A DNA stretch of 64,000 nucleotides from Leptospira stimsonii. GTDB taxonomy: Bacteria > Spirochaetota > Leptospiria > Leptospirales > Leptospiraceae. The notes under the pieces were generated by a model that did not search any database, had not been told where the DNA came from, and saw nothing but the letters and a program-made list of their open reading frames with translations. The stretch is from NCBI RefSeq assembly GCF_003545875.1, contig NZ_QHCS01000001.1:1375501-1439500 (forward strand), given 5' to 3'. The first letter of the stretch is position 1, and each line of letters starts with the position of its first letter. This document shows positions 21,649 through 33,447 of the stretch, piece after piece. Both the position numbers and the translations under genes were made by a program.

Positions 21649-22764
21649 TTACAACTTCGATTGATCTCTGCGAAGAAACGCATTGCTCAAGACGACCGAA
21701 GTTGGGAAATATATCTGAAGTCTTACATAGGATTCTTCGGGAGGGATTTGAAAAAATCCCTCCTTCAAGTTGAAGAGATCTCCGAGAACTTTCCCATTTT
21801 TTCCGATCAACTGAACATGAATCGCTTTTTCATCGAAGGCGAAGTAAACTTTATCCTTATCTCTGATCCCTAAGTCGACGAGGACCGGATCCTTTAAAGT
21901 GCGATCGTGTTTTTTAACACAGACATAATTTCCCGATTTTAAAGAGGCCAAGATATTTTTCGGTTCGAGTGTTTCCGTATTTATCAACACGTAACGCGTC
22001 AAGGATTGCCCCTCGGGACGATATAAGAGGGAAACAATGTCCCGCATGGTTATCTTTGAATCCGCTTTCGCCATTTCATATTCATCCTTCGGAAGATAGT
22101 GGAGGTCGTCCGAAGCCATACAAAACGGAAATTTTTCTTCGCTTAATAATTTGTCCCAGAGTTCGAGATGATCTCCGAACGGACTAAAAATCTCGATTGC
22201 GTCGTACCGTTGGAGGCTCCGGAGCATCTCATCGGAAAAACTAAAGTTGAGTTTGGGATGATTGATAGTAACAAAGTTACCTTCCTCGTTAAAACGATCG
22301 ATCACCCATTGGATGTTTGAGTTCGAAGCATAGAATGGAAACGGATCGGATTCCGCCTTACTCGCTCCCAATACCAATAGATGTCTCTTCCTTAAATTTG
22401 TTCCCCATTCGAATGCCGGAAGTAGAGGGAGTTTTGGATTTTTAGGTAGGGTGATTCTCTCATAATCGGAGAAGCTAAGAATTTTATATCCGTGTTTAAC
22501 ATATGCGTTTTGAATTTCTTCAACGCTATTTCTTCCGGGTGTGTACCAAACTTCGTTCGTATGATTGTGAAAAGACGCTTTCTGCCATTTGAGTTGTAGT
22601 TTTTTTCGATAGGGATCGATAATCGTCTCGGAGTGATTTGAAAGTAGCTCCTCGATTCGATCATGATCGGATCGAAACGAAAAGTATGTAAAAACATTAA
22701 AGCAAACGAATACGCATAACAAAAATAGAAGAGAAAGAAGCGTTCTTTCGAAAATATTTTTCAT
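21649..22764 (-). CDS. Membrane-anchored PHP-superfamily metal-dependent hydrolase
   Basis: A 371-residue protein with an N-terminal membrane anchor (about 8-30). PHP motifs follow: KASFHNHTN (His-x-His, about 62-70), PAFEWG (about 115-120), INHPKL and ASDDLHY (a Asp/His metal motif). The PHP fold binds three metals and hydrolyses phosphoesters; members include polymerase-associated and histidinol-phosphate phosphatases. The anchor places the domain outside the cytoplasmic membrane. A beta-rich C-terminal part (about 290-371) is not identified. Confidence 0.82.
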   Translation of the reverse strand: MKNIFERTLLSLLFLLCVFVCFNVFTYFSFRSDHDRIEELLSNHSETIIDPYRKKLQLKWQKASFHNHTNEVWYTPGRNSVEEIQNAYVKHGYKILSFSDYERITLPKNPKLPLLPAFEWGTNLRKRHLLVLGASKAESDPFPFYASNSNIQWVIDRFNEEGNFVTINHPKLNFSFSDEMLRSLQRYDAIEIFSPFGDHLELWDKLLSEEKFPFCMASDDLHYLPKDEYEMAKADSKITMRDIVSLLYRPEGQSLTRYVLINTETLEPKNILASLKSGNYVCVKKHDRTLKDPVLVDLGIRDKDKVYFAFDEKAIHVQLIGKNGKVLGDLFNLKEGFFQIPPEESYVRLQIYFPTSVVLSNAFLRRDQSKL

Positions 22765-22940
22765 CGATTGACATTCGAGATTTTCCCTCGGTATAAAAAA
22801 TCATATTTTCACTTCTTGTATTTCCTTTTGATTACGAAAAATTAGGAAATTGTAATTTGTATAATTAGAAAATGAATTGTGTCTTCCCTCTCTTTTTGCG
22901 CTGATGCTTCGAATCCTTTTTCCGAATTGATTCGATCTTA

Positions 22941-23918
22941 TTGGAAATGAAATTAGAGATGTCAAATCAGAATAAAATTGCGGTTTTGTTACCGGCGTAT
23001 AACGAAGAGGTTACGATTCAAGAAACGATTCTTTCCTTTTTTAAAGAACTTCCGAATGCGGAATTCGTCGTGATCGACAATAATTCAAAGGATAGGACCT
23101 CGGCTTTCGCAGAAGAAATATTCAGAAAACATAAAATACGGGGAAGGATTCTTTTTGAGCCGAAACAGGGAAAGGCTAACGCAGTCAGAAAAGGTTTTTC
23201 CAACGTTCAGGCCGATGTTTACGTCATGGCGGATGCCGATATGACTTATCCCGCGAATGAAATTCAGAAGTTGTTGAAAGCTCGAGAGATCGGAGATTTC
23301 GATATGGTAGTAGGAGATCGATTGAGCGACGGAATCTACGAAACGGAGAACAAACGGAGATTCCATTCTTTCGGAAATTATCTCGTGATCCGATTGATCA
23401 ATTTCCTTTTTGCCGTTCAACTTAAGGATGCGATGAGCGGTTACCGGATTTTTTCCGATCGTTTTGTTCGTCACTATCCGATTCTTTCTAAGGGGTTTGA
23501 ATTGGAAATAGAGATGACTTTACACGCACTTGATAAGCGACTTTCCATGTTAGAAGTTCCGGTTCGTTACTCGGATCGTCCACCAGGAAGTGTCTCAAAA
23601 TTGAATACGATTCGGGACGGCTACTCGGTCGTAAAAAACATTCTTTGGATTTTTAAAGATTATAAGCCGATGCATTTTTTCGGATTTTTATCCTTCTGTT
23701 CTTTCGCACTTTCCGTGTTATTCGGTTTCCCGGCGATTTATGATTATCTAAAATTCAAATTCGTTTATCATGTACCTTTGGCTATTCTTGCTACGGGGCT
23801 AATGATCATTTCACTGATCAATCTTTCGATCGGTTTGATCCTACATACGGTTTCAAAAATACAAAGATTCAATTTCGAACTTCAGATTCTAAAATGGAAA
23901 AGATCCGATCAAAGATAG
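22941..23918 (+). CDS. Family 2 glycosyltransferase, dolichol-phosphate-mannose-synthase-like
   Basis: The 325-residue protein has the GT2 fold. NKIAVLLPAYNEE (about 11-23) begins the nucleotide-sugar domain, DNNSKDRT lies at about 46-53, and the metal-binding MADADMTYP follows at about 94-102. Two C-terminal hydrophobic segments (about 248-270 and 278-305) anchor it in the membrane. An internal ATG at 22959 (MSNQNK) is an alternative start. It overlaps the convergent GT39-like gene by 10 bp. The two may work together: this one charging a lipid carrier, the other using it. Confidence 0.9.
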   Translation: MEMKLEMSNQNKIAVLLPAYNEEVTIQETILSFFKELPNAEFVVIDNNSKDRTSAFAEEIFRKHKIRGRILFEPKQGKANAVRKGFSNVQADVYVMADADMTYPANEIQKLLKAREIGDFDMVVGDRLSDGIYETENKRRFHSFGNYLVIRLINFLFAVQLKDAMSGYRIFSDRFVRHYPILSKGFELEIEMTLHALDKRLSMLEVPVRYSDRPPGSVSKLNTIRDGYSVVKNILWIFKDYKPMHFFGFLSFCSFALSVLFGFPAIYDYLKFKFVYHVPLAILATGLMIISLINLSIGLILHTVSKIQRFNFELQILKWKRSDQR

Positions 23919-25558
23919 ATGACTTTGAGTAGAACTAAGTTTCCCTCGCTCGCTACTAACTCCACTCTGATCTTAGGATAGAGAAAACTCAGTTCCAAGA
24001 TGCTGTTTTTATTCGTGAGAAGAAACGTCTTTTGAGTTCGCGAATTTGTTAACAAGGACTCATCGTCTCGAAATTTGTAACTTCCTATGATGAAGATCGG
24101 TTTGTCGCGATAGAAGAACGGATAAAAGGAAAGATACTTGTAGAATACCAAGTCGCCTTTTTCTTTCCAGGCGATATCCGATAATCTAAGAATTCTTCCT
24201 TGTAGAGTCTCTATCACTTTCGGCGCGATGAAAAGCGAAAGTGAAATTACAAACCCGATCATCGAGAGCCAAAGCGGAATCAGAGATGAAACAAACTTAG
24301 ATGAAAATGGAATTTGATGGAGTATAAAGGCACTAGCGATAAAGCCGAGAATAAAAATGAAAGCGGGTAAGAATGAAAGAGCATCGATTTCGAAGGAATG
24401 TCCGCCACCGAAAGCCTGGATAAAATCGCTACTTTGAAGAGTAAATTTAAGAATCCAAGGAAGTGAAATAAAAAGAACGAAGAAGGAAAATCCAAATGTA
24501 TAAAATAGGATCTTAATCGACGTTCTGATATTTTTTTGTTCGGAGAATAGATACGCCGCAAAAAAAGAAAGAGGGAAGTAAATGGAGGAGGAGTAATGCG
24601 GCAATTTTGTTTGTACAATTGAAAAAATAACAAGCACAAGAATTGTCCAGGATAGAAAGAAGAGGAAGAGGCCTTTGAGTTTATCGTTCTCACTAAGGTC
24701 TCGATTTTCTTTTAAGCTATACCCGAATATGAACGGCGTCCAGGGGAAAAAGCCGACTAACGCGACTAAGAAATGATAAAACCAAGGACCCGTATGCGAC
24801 TCTAGCGATTTTGTTAGAAGTTTCTTTTGAAATTCTAAGAAGCCTATGATGAATTCATCTCCGTGAAGTAAATAGTCCGTAAAATAGTAAGAAGCAATCG
24901 TTAAAACGCAGACGAATCCTGCGATCGCGGTTTCCCAAACGGAAATTGAATATTTTTTTTGAAGGATTCTCATCGCGATAAAGGAAAGAACGGGAACTCC
25001 GATTCCGAGAGGTCCTTTTGTCAAAGTTGCGAGTCCCATAACAAACGCGCCTAGGATCAAATAAAGGAAGCGAGTTCGATTCTTAAGTTCCGCTTCTACA
25101 TCGTAGAGATATATGCAGACGACTGAAAAAAAGATCAATGTGTTGAACAGATGGTCGATATAAGCCGTTCTTGAAAGAATCAAAGGTAATAAAGAGGAAG
25201 AATAGAGGAGCGCCCAGGCGAGTCCGAATTTTTCGGAAAGAACTTTTTTACCAAAGAAATAAATCGCGATAAAGGAAAGGATTCCACTCAATACGGAAGG
25301 CATACGAGTAGCGAATTCTCCGATTCCAAAAATGTGATAGAAAATCGAAGTGAGCCAGAAGTAGAAGGGAGGTTTTTCCGTGAACGCTTGCTGATTCACC
25401 TTGATTCTAAAATAATCCCCTGTTTGAAACATACTTTTGGAGGCTGAGCCGTAGATATTCTCGTCCCAATCGATGAGCGGAAAAGAACCAAGTCCGAAAA
25501 TTAGAAAAACAGAATATATCAGTAAAAGAATCCAAAAGGCCCGGTTTTCAAATCGCAT
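23909..25558 (-). CDS. PMT/ArnT-like membrane glycosyltransferase
   Basis: A 549-residue integral membrane protein with about 11-12 hydrophobic segments. The first loop carries LIDWDENIYGSASKSMFQTG (about 28-47), the acidic motif typical of GT39/GT83 lipid-linked sugar transferases such as ArnT. EKPPFYFWLTS (about 62-72) is another family block. These enzymes move a sugar from an undecaprenyl or polyprenyl carrier to lipid A or protein on the periplasmic side. Its neighbour is a dolichol-P-mannose-synthase-like GT2, a plausible donor-making partner. The acceptor is unknown. Confidence 0.9.
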   Translation of the reverse strand: MRFENRAFWILLLIYSVFLIFGLGSFPLIDWDENIYGSASKSMFQTGDYFRIKVNQQAFTEKPPFYFWLTSIFYHIFGIGEFATRMPSVLSGILSFIAIYFFGKKVLSEKFGLAWALLYSSSLLPLILSRTAYIDHLFNTLIFFSVVCIYLYDVEAELKNRTRFLYLILGAFVMGLATLTKGPLGIGVPVLSFIAMRILQKKYSISVWETAIAGFVCVLTIASYYFTDYLLHGDEFIIGFLEFQKKLLTKSLESHTGPWFYHFLVALVGFFPWTPFIFGYSLKENRDLSENDKLKGLFLFFLSWTILVLVIFSIVQTKLPHYSSSIYFPLSFFAAYLFSEQKNIRTSIKILFYTFGFSFFVLFISLPWILKFTLQSSDFIQAFGGGHSFEIDALSFLPAFIFILGFIASAFILHQIPFSSKFVSSLIPLWLSMIGFVISLSLFIAPKVIETLQGRILRLSDIAWKEKGDLVFYKYLSFYPFFYRDKPIFIIGSYKFRDDESLLTNSRTQKTFLLTNKNSILELSFLYPKIRVELVASEGNLVLLKVIYL

Positions 25559-25690
25559 ACGTTTCCTATTAAAGTCTCGGCTTTAATTCCCGTCAGAAGT
25601 TTGCGTATGTTACGATTGTTCGGTTTGATTCGTATTACATTCCCGAGACATTTCGGTGAGAACGAATAGGAAAAAAGGATTGTAAGTCGT

Positions 25691-26278
25691 TTAACATTTC
25701 GAAACTGCAAGATTGTAAGTCGCGATCGTTCTGGGATGTATCCTTTTGTTTGTAGAAATCAAATCGAGAATCGTATTTTTTGCTTTGCAAAGAACACCCC
25801 AATAGAGATTTTTACGAGCTTGTTCTCTCCATTCGGGATAGAGAGGATTTTTTTCGGCGTATTCCGATCCTAAAAAATCCGCCGCATAAAGAATTAAATC
25901 CAAAGGTCCGGGTGTTTCCGCACCCAGAGTATGGTTTCGAACCGCGGAAAGAACGGATTCGTTTTTTAAATCGTACTGCTTTTTAAGATAGATCGCCGCC
26001 GAGTAGGCGTGCCAAGCGGCGGATGGGAGTTGTTCCAATTCTTCCTGGCCGGATTCTCTAAATAACGTTATGTGAAATTCCGATGTTTTTTGTTTTGTGA
26101 TATCGTGAACGATTCCCGCCAAATACGCGAGATCCGCTTCGTCCTTGGAATGAAGAATCGCTAACTCTTTCGCAATTTCGGCTACCTTGAGAGAATGTTC
26201 CCAACGGGTGATCGTTATTTCAGTCGGTACGATTCTCTTAAACTCTTGCGTTCTTGTTTCCCATTCGGAGGTAGTCAT
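25691..26278 (-). CDS. yqeK: YqeK-like HD-domain Ap4A hydrolase
   Basis: A 195-residue HD-domain protein matching the YqeK family of symmetrical diadenosine tetraphosphatases. Motifs are RWEHSLKVAEIAK (first His), LAGIVHDITKQK (the HD pair), WHAYSAA and YAADFLGSEY (late Asp). The start at 26278 has AAAGGAG upstream. YqeK genes often adjoin nadD; here nadD is 22 kb away. Confidence 0.85.
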   Translation of the reverse strand: MTTSEWETRTQEFKRIVPTEITITRWEHSLKVAEIAKELAILHSKDEADLAYLAGIVHDITKQKTSEFHITLFRESGQEELEQLPSAAWHAYSAAIYLKKQYDLKNESVLSAVRNHTLGAETPGPLDLILYAADFLGSEYAEKNPLYPEWREQARKNLYWGVLCKAKNTILDLISTNKRIHPRTIATYNLAVSKC

Positions 26279-26336
26279 CGAATTCTCCTTTGCGAATTTG
26301 ATTTTCAGTGCGATGGTGAGAAAGTCCGACGAGAAT

Positions 26337-27374
26337 TCAATTTATATTCTTCTTGGATCGAAGAAAGGCTCCGATTCTTTCCGAAAGGTTATTTCGAATA
26401 TTTTGATAGAAGATTCCGTAGTCCAATACGTGATAATTCTCTCCGAACCACCTTGAAAAACCTTTGGCATTCGGTTTTGAGATTCGAAGAACTCCATCGG
26501 TACATTTTGCATCGCAGAGTTTCGGTTCGATCGTTTTGAATTTACCGTTCACTCCTCCTGCGTGCAAGTCGGCGACTGCAATCGTTTCGTCCGCGCGCCA
26601 ACTCAGCGGATTCACGCACACATAAGGTCCTTTCAGGTCGTGCGGGAGTTTACCAACCTCCGCTTTTTCTCCATAAGTTCGCCAACTTACGAAGCAACCG
26701 GTTTGTGTTCGATTAGAGCAAATCGGTATATTTTTATAAGAATCGATCGGGACCGCTCCTCCGAGTAAATAGGCGACCACGAGCTGATTTTTGAGAGGTG
26801 AGTTGTCGATTTTTTCCCGAAGGAGCCTGATCGCGTGGTAAGTGCCTTGGCTATGGGAAGCGATGATAAACGGTCTACCGGCGTTCCATTCTTTGAGATA
26901 CGTTTCAAAAGACTTAAGTACATCTTGATATGCTAATTCAAGAGAGAGTTTCCCGTTTTCAGAATCCAAAAAAGAATATAATGTCGCTTGTCGATAACGC
27001 GGAGCGTAAATTTTTGCACAACAGTTGAAAACGCTCGCTTGTTGGCGGATTGTGGATTCGTCCGTTCGTTCATTCACTCTTTCGTCCTCTAAGGATGCGT
27101 TCCAATCTCTACCGTAGAAAGTGGTCGGGTGAACGAAAAAGACGTCGACCGGCGCTTGACTTTGGTTATCTTGAAGAGTGGATTCCGAAGGAACCTTATC
27201 CGCATCGTCTTTCGTTTGAGGTAGCGCCGACCAGGATTTCAAAAGTGAATAATCGGGTTCCTGCGGTCTTATCTGCTCGGAATAATTTCCGGAAGGACGG
27301 ATGATCCAAAGACAAGAAAGGGAAAAGAATGTAGATATCAGAATCGAAAGCAGGGAAAGAAAACGAATTCGCAT
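26337..27374 (-). CDS. DUF3089 alpha/beta-hydrolase-like lipoprotein
   Basis: I chose the ATG at 27374 because it starts a signal peptide with a lipobox-like end (MRIRFLSLLSILISTFFSLSC) and has GAGG upstream; a longer frame begins at 27458. The 345-residue product matches DUF3089: DVFFVHPTTFYG in the N-terminal half, a nucleophile-elbow ASHSQGT, and AYLLGGAVP, with later WRADE and YHVLDY blocks. DUF3089 proteins are predicted serine hydrolases of unknown substrate. Membrane anchoring by lipid is likely. Confidence 0.85.
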   Translation of the reverse strand: MRIRFLSLLSILISTFFSLSCLWIIRPSGNYSEQIRPQEPDYSLLKSWSALPQTKDDADKVPSESTLQDNQSQAPVDVFFVHPTTFYGRDWNASLEDERVNERTDESTIRQQASVFNCCAKIYAPRYRQATLYSFLDSENGKLSLELAYQDVLKSFETYLKEWNAGRPFIIASHSQGTYHAIRLLREKIDNSPLKNQLVVAYLLGGAVPIDSYKNIPICSNRTQTGCFVSWRTYGEKAEVGKLPHDLKGPYVCVNPLSWRADETIAVADLHAGGVNGKFKTIEPKLCDAKCTDGVLRISKPNAKGFSRWFGENYHVLDYGIFYQNIRNNLSERIGAFLRSKKNIN

Positions 27375-27588
27375 AACAAACCTCGAAATATAAACTTGGG
27401 AGCGGAAGAATTTCTTCAAGATTCTTCCGATTTTATTTGACAAAAGCAGGTGTGTCAATTCGGTTTATCGGATCCGAACGACGGAGAAAGTCTTTCAAAG
27501 AATTCCTGAGGATATGAAAATTTCATCTTTGTCTTATCGGTTTTGATGAGAAGTTGACAGGGAGTTTTGTATTTTTAAGATCGACACC

Positions 27589-28068
27589 ATGAAAATCACG
27601 GACGAAGTATTTAAGAATGCGCTTTCTCATTTTCCGTCTGGCGTCACCGTCATAACGTATTCTCATCAAGGGAAGCAGAGCGGCCTTACCGTAAGCAGTT
27701 TTAGTTCACTTTCTCTCAATCCTCCTTTTGTTCTTTTTTGTTTGCAGAAGAATATCGCAAGTCACGATCCGATCCGGAGTGAAGGAAAATTCGTCGTCAA
27801 TATCTTGGCGCAAGGACAGGATTCTCTTTCCAATCAATTTGCATCGGGAAAAACCGACAAACACGCGCTTATCGAAGAGCTACGGTGTAAAAAAGGAGAA
27901 TTGGGTCTCCCCATTCTTCCGGGAACTCTTTCTTACATTGAATGCGAAGTGGATCAATTCGTGGACGGGGGAGATCATTCCATCGTAATCGGAAGAGTCA
28001 TCTCCGCAGGAGCCGACGATTCTCTTCGTCCATTATTGTATTATCGAAGAAATTATTATTCGATCTGA
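27589..28068 (+). CDS. Flavin reductase-like FMN-binding split-barrel protein
   Basis: A 159-residue protein of the flavin reductase (HpaC/RutF-like) family. Visible blocks are FPSGVTVITY (15-24), GLTVSSFSSLSLNPPFVLFC (about 32-51), SEGKFVVNIL (about 64-73) and the late GDHSIVIGRV. Such proteins reduce FMN/FAD for a partner monooxygenase or bind flavin as an oxidoreductase. No monooxygenase is adjacent. Confidence 0.9.
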   Translation: MKITDEVFKNALSHFPSGVTVITYSHQGKQSGLTVSSFSSLSLNPPFVLFCLQKNIASHDPIRSEGKFVVNILAQGQDSLSNQFASGKTDKHALIEELRCKKGELGLPILPGTLSYIECEVDQFVDGGDHSIVIGRVISAGADDSLRPLLYYRRNYYSI

Positions 28069-28498
28069 TAAGAAGTCAATTTGGAGTAGACGAGACTCCG
28101 TTTCGCGATGAAGTCACAGGTCGGAGACGCGTTAGTTTTTTTCGTTGATTCCAGCCTCCCGTCTTTTTTCGGATTCCAATGTCCCCATTCATCTTATAAT
28201 CAGAAACGCTTCTCTTTATAATGAAACTCTCTCTGTTCTCTAAATTCGATTCATGTTCTATTCTATTTCGAAAAAAAATCGAACTAGGACTCAAGAAAGA
28301 ATATCGGAAGAAATGGCATTAGAATCGATCTGCACTTAGATGTTCAACAAACGGATTCCAAAAGAAATGTGATTCGTAAAAAAACCGAAGCGGGACGATG
28401 ATTTTCAGAAGATTTCGGAACAAAGTTTGGCGCATTTGATTTCAAACTTCGTAATCCTTTTTGATGGCTTGGATTCCGAGGTAAAACAAAAACGCTCA
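28069..28498. other. Intergenic, nothing recognised
   Basis: About 430 bp with no gene-like frame, dispersed repeat or clear hairpin. Base composition is A+T-rich. Confidence 0.5.
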
Positions 28499-28762
28499 AT
28501 GAAGAAATTATTCGTTATTTTGGGAATGTTCTTTCTATTCAGTTCCCTTTTTCTTATAGTCCCGATTTTATATTCTTCCCAATCGCCCATTTCATTTTGG
28601 AAATCCTTCTTTCTCTTTTCTCAAGCGGGATTCAACGGAGAGGATGAAATCTGCAATCTTTCCGTTCTGGAATTGGGAGACGGAGGATGGATGAAAGAAA
28701 AGCCATCCGGAGAACCGCGTCCTGCGTTGATGGAATACATTCTCACTCATTGTCAAAAATAA
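28499..28762 (+). CDS. Small exported or membrane-anchored protein
   Basis: The ATG at 28499 gives an 87-residue protein that starts MKKLFVILGMFFLFSSLFLI, a signal or anchor segment; a TTG-started longer frame begins at 28427. The mature part is acidic, with two Cys (about 50 and 85) that could form a disulfide outside the membrane. No family is recognised. It lies 100 bp before the YcxB-like gene. Confidence 0.55.
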   Translation: MKKLFVILGMFFLFSSLFLIVPILYSSQSPISFWKSFFLFSQAGFNGEDEICNLSVLELGDGGWMKEKPSGEPRPALMEYILTHCQK

Positions 28763-28862
28763 ACTTTCGCAAGTTCATTTCGATGTTTTTCATTGAGAAA
28801 AAATTCGGGAAAGGTTGATCCTAACGTTCCTATCTTTAAGATGTGGAAATCGCGGAGGTTTT

Positions 28863-29342
28863 ATGGAATATTCTTTTGTTTTGGATGTAAGAAAACAAAG
28901 GAAGAACTATCTCTTCGGCTATTACAACCGACCGATTCTTTGGTTTCAAAGACGATTTTTACCGATCCTACTTTTGATCGTTTCCGCACTGGAATTCTAT
29001 TTTTATAAGAATACGGATCGGTACGTGATTCCATTGTTTTTTGGAATAATAGGAATCTATTATATTCTAAGGCCTTTTATTTTTCTTAGAAGAATTCGCT
29101 TTCAAGACACGGAAGGGAGAATTTCGATTTCTGAAAAAGAACTGAAGATCTCCGATGAAAAAGGCGAACTTAAAATTCTTCCGAACGAACTCCTAAAGAT
29201 CATCCCAAAAAAACAGTATCTGTTTTTAAAGGTGCGACTGCAGACGATTCAATACTTTTTAATCGATCTCGACTCGGTGAAAGGGGATTCGAAAGAATTC
29301 GAAAAAGAGTTGGAATCGTTTTTGAGTCGAAAGGATGCATAG
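28863..29342 (+). CDS. YcxB-like two-TM protein
   Basis: The ATG at 28863 has a good RBS (CGGAGGTTTT); a longer frame begins at 28815. The 159-residue product has a short N-terminal beta region, two membrane helices (about 33-50 and 55-72) and a C-terminal PH-like domain (EKELKISDEKGELKILPNEL, then FLIDLDS and a helical end). This is the YcxB-like layout of the two related proteins at 42620-43139 and 43650-44177, though sequence identity is low. The function of the family is unknown. Confidence 0.68.
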   Translation: MEYSFVLDVRKQRKNYLFGYYNRPILWFQRRFLPILLLIVSALEFYFYKNTDRYVIPLFFGIIGIYYILRPFIFLRRIRFQDTEGRISISEKELKISDEKGELKILPNELLKIIPKKQYLFLKVRLQTIQYFLIDLDSVKGDSKEFEKELESFLSRKDA

Positions 29343-30080
29343 GTCATCTTCCATTTTTGTTTCCTTTCTCTAAAATTCGGACCGAATCACTTTTTGCCTA
29401 CGCGGATCCAGATTCGCATCCGATTCAAAAATGTGTGATTCTTTCCGAAGGTTCGGTAATCTTTCGCTTCGTCTTATTCTTCTAAATGCAAGTCTACGAT
29501 TAGGAATCAAAGTTTAGATCAATCCCAGCATAAGTCCTGCGAAAATGCAAAGGGGTATATTCTAAAATTATAAAATAATCTGTACGTTCTCACCGTTTGC
29601 GATTTTGGGAACGACCTTTTCTTCGATTCTTAAATCCTCATTCCGAAAAGGGGAACCCTACCTTTTCACAAAAATAAATTCAAGTTATAACGAGCGATTA
29701 TTGGAATGAAATCTATAGTATCCTAATCCAAAGCAACGGTTCCAGACTTTTGTGAACTTTGCTCTGATTGAATTACGGATGCAAAAGCGAAATGTATTAT
29801 AATTTCCTAAATGTTTTCATTCTCGATTCCTCTCCAATGGAAAAAAAGAGTAACGGATTTCGAATCCCCATCGTTCTACTTCTGAATTTCTTTCCGAAAA
29901 AATCAGATTTAGAAAATCGCGCAGGACTTCGGGTATAACAAAGAGAACTCGTCGATCTCTGTGATTGAAAATTACAAACCGACTATTTTATCCAAAATAT
30001 GTCCTTAGAATCTCTTGGGATGAGCAACCGTATAAAACGGATTCTAAAATTAAATATTAGCAAATGCTGGAGGTTCTTCA
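29343..30080. other. Intergenic, no gene recognised
   Basis: About 740 bp. No frame of convincing length or composition was found on either strand and no dispersed GTAGGAACTC copy is present. It might be the remains of a lost gene. The end contains the RBS of the TM2 gene (GGAGGTTCTTCA). Confidence 0.5.
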
Positions 30081-30410
30081 ATGAGTGAGTTTAGAGAAAA
30101 AAATGCCGACGAAGTCTTTTGTGGTTCTTGCGGTTCGGCAATCAAACGGGAAGCGGAGATTTGTCCGAAGTGCGGAGTTCGCCAGAAAGGTGTTTCGGGT
30201 AGTGTTTCGGAAAGTTGGATGACCACTTTTTTACTTTGTTTTTTTCTCGGAATCCTGGGCGCGCATCGATTTTATACGGGTAAGACCGGAACAGGGATTT
30301 TGATGCTTTTCACCGGAGGCGGTTGTGGATTTTGGGCGTTGATCGATTTGATCACGATTATTACGGGGAATTTTAAAGACTCAAAGGGAAACAAGATCTC
30401 AAGGAATTAA
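30081..30410 (+). CDS. Zinc-ribbon plus TM2-domain membrane protein
   Basis: A 109-residue protein. A zinc ribbon (CGSCGSAIKREAEICPKCG, about 14-32) precedes a TM2 domain of two short helices with the conserved turn FFLGILGAHRFYTGKTGTGI and a second helix in GGGCGFWALIDLITIITG. TM2 proteins are small membrane proteins of uncertain role. It is only 9 bp before a DUF2752 gene; the pair is often found together in bacteria, so they are probably co-transcribed. Confidence 0.92.
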   Translation: MSEFREKNADEVFCGSCGSAIKREAEICPKCGVRQKGVSGSVSESWMTTFLLCFFLGILGAHRFYTGKTGTGILMLFTGGGCGFWALIDLITIITGNFKDSKGNKISRN

Positions 30411-30419
30411 AATTTTCCC

Positions 30420-30779
30420 ATGTCTTTGGTTTCAAAAAGAATGCGCCACAGGCATGGGATTTTTGTTTTTCTGCTACGCTTTCAAAGACACGTTCGATTT
30501 GCTTTTGTCGTCGTCGCTACCTTGATTTTTTATTCGATTCCGGAAGAATTTATTTTTGATCCGCTTCCTCTTTGTATCTTTCGTTTTCTTTTTGATCGGG
30601 ATTGTCCTGGTTGTGGAACGACGAGAGGCTTTTGGTGTATTTTACACTTTCGTTTCGAAGATGCCTATCATTACAATTCCTGGATCTGGTTGACATTTCC
30701 TCTTTTTGTTTCCTGTCTCTTACACAGGGTCTTTTCTCCCAAAATCCGTTCCCTTAAGAATCGTGTTTTTCCGGATTGA
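30420..30779 (+). CDS. DUF2752 membrane protein
   Basis: A 119-residue protein with the DUF2752 signature CPGCGTTRGF (about 62-71) between hydrophobic helices (about 27-45 and 84-102). An Arg/His-rich N-terminus precedes the first helix. It begins 9 bp after the TM2 gene, suggesting a two-gene operon. Function is unknown; the paired Cys might bind metal. Confidence 0.85.
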   Translation: MSLVSKRMRHRHGIFVFLLRFQRHVRFAFVVVATLIFYSIPEEFIFDPLPLCIFRFLFDRDCPGCGTTRGFWCILHFRFEDAYHYNSWIWLTFPLFVSCLLHRVFSPKIRSLKNRVFPD

Positions 30780-31192
30780 CTCCGAAGAATATTTAGGTCT
30801 GCGAACTGAAGGAAAGTATGAGTTCCTACTTTTAAGAGAAGTCGAAGGAACGCGCGTGTTCCAACCTTACTGGGAAGAATTTCCCTGACTTTTCGGAGGA
30901 GAAGCTCGGTCTCTGAAAAGGAGAATTTCCTTTGCCTCCGCAAGATTCTTTTGAAAACTCAGAATTCCTTTTTGCCGGCGGGAACTCCGAGGAAAAGGCC
31001 GATCGTAATTCAAAAGAATCAAAGCCGGAACCTCTTCTTGTGGGAACTCTCACAAAGTCCGGATTTCTTCAAAGGTTGCAAATGCTTTCTTTTGAAAACT
31101 TCGCTCCTCCCAAAAAATGCGGGAACTCCTCGTTTGAATTTAACGGAATATTTGATTTTCAGAGTGCGACTCGGAAAAAATACTGACAATCG
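30780..31192. repeat. Gap with dispersed GGAACTC repeats
   Basis: About 410 bp before purL. Copies occur at 30815 (inverted, TGAGTTCCTACTTTT), about 30979 (GGCGGGAACTCCG), 31041 (GTGGGAACTCTCAC) and 31119 (GCGGGAACTCC). The last three are 62 and 78 bp apart. Confidence 0.7.
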
Positions 31193-33430
<2,238 letters not shown>

Positions 33431-33447
33431 AAAAAGGAAAAGAAAGA

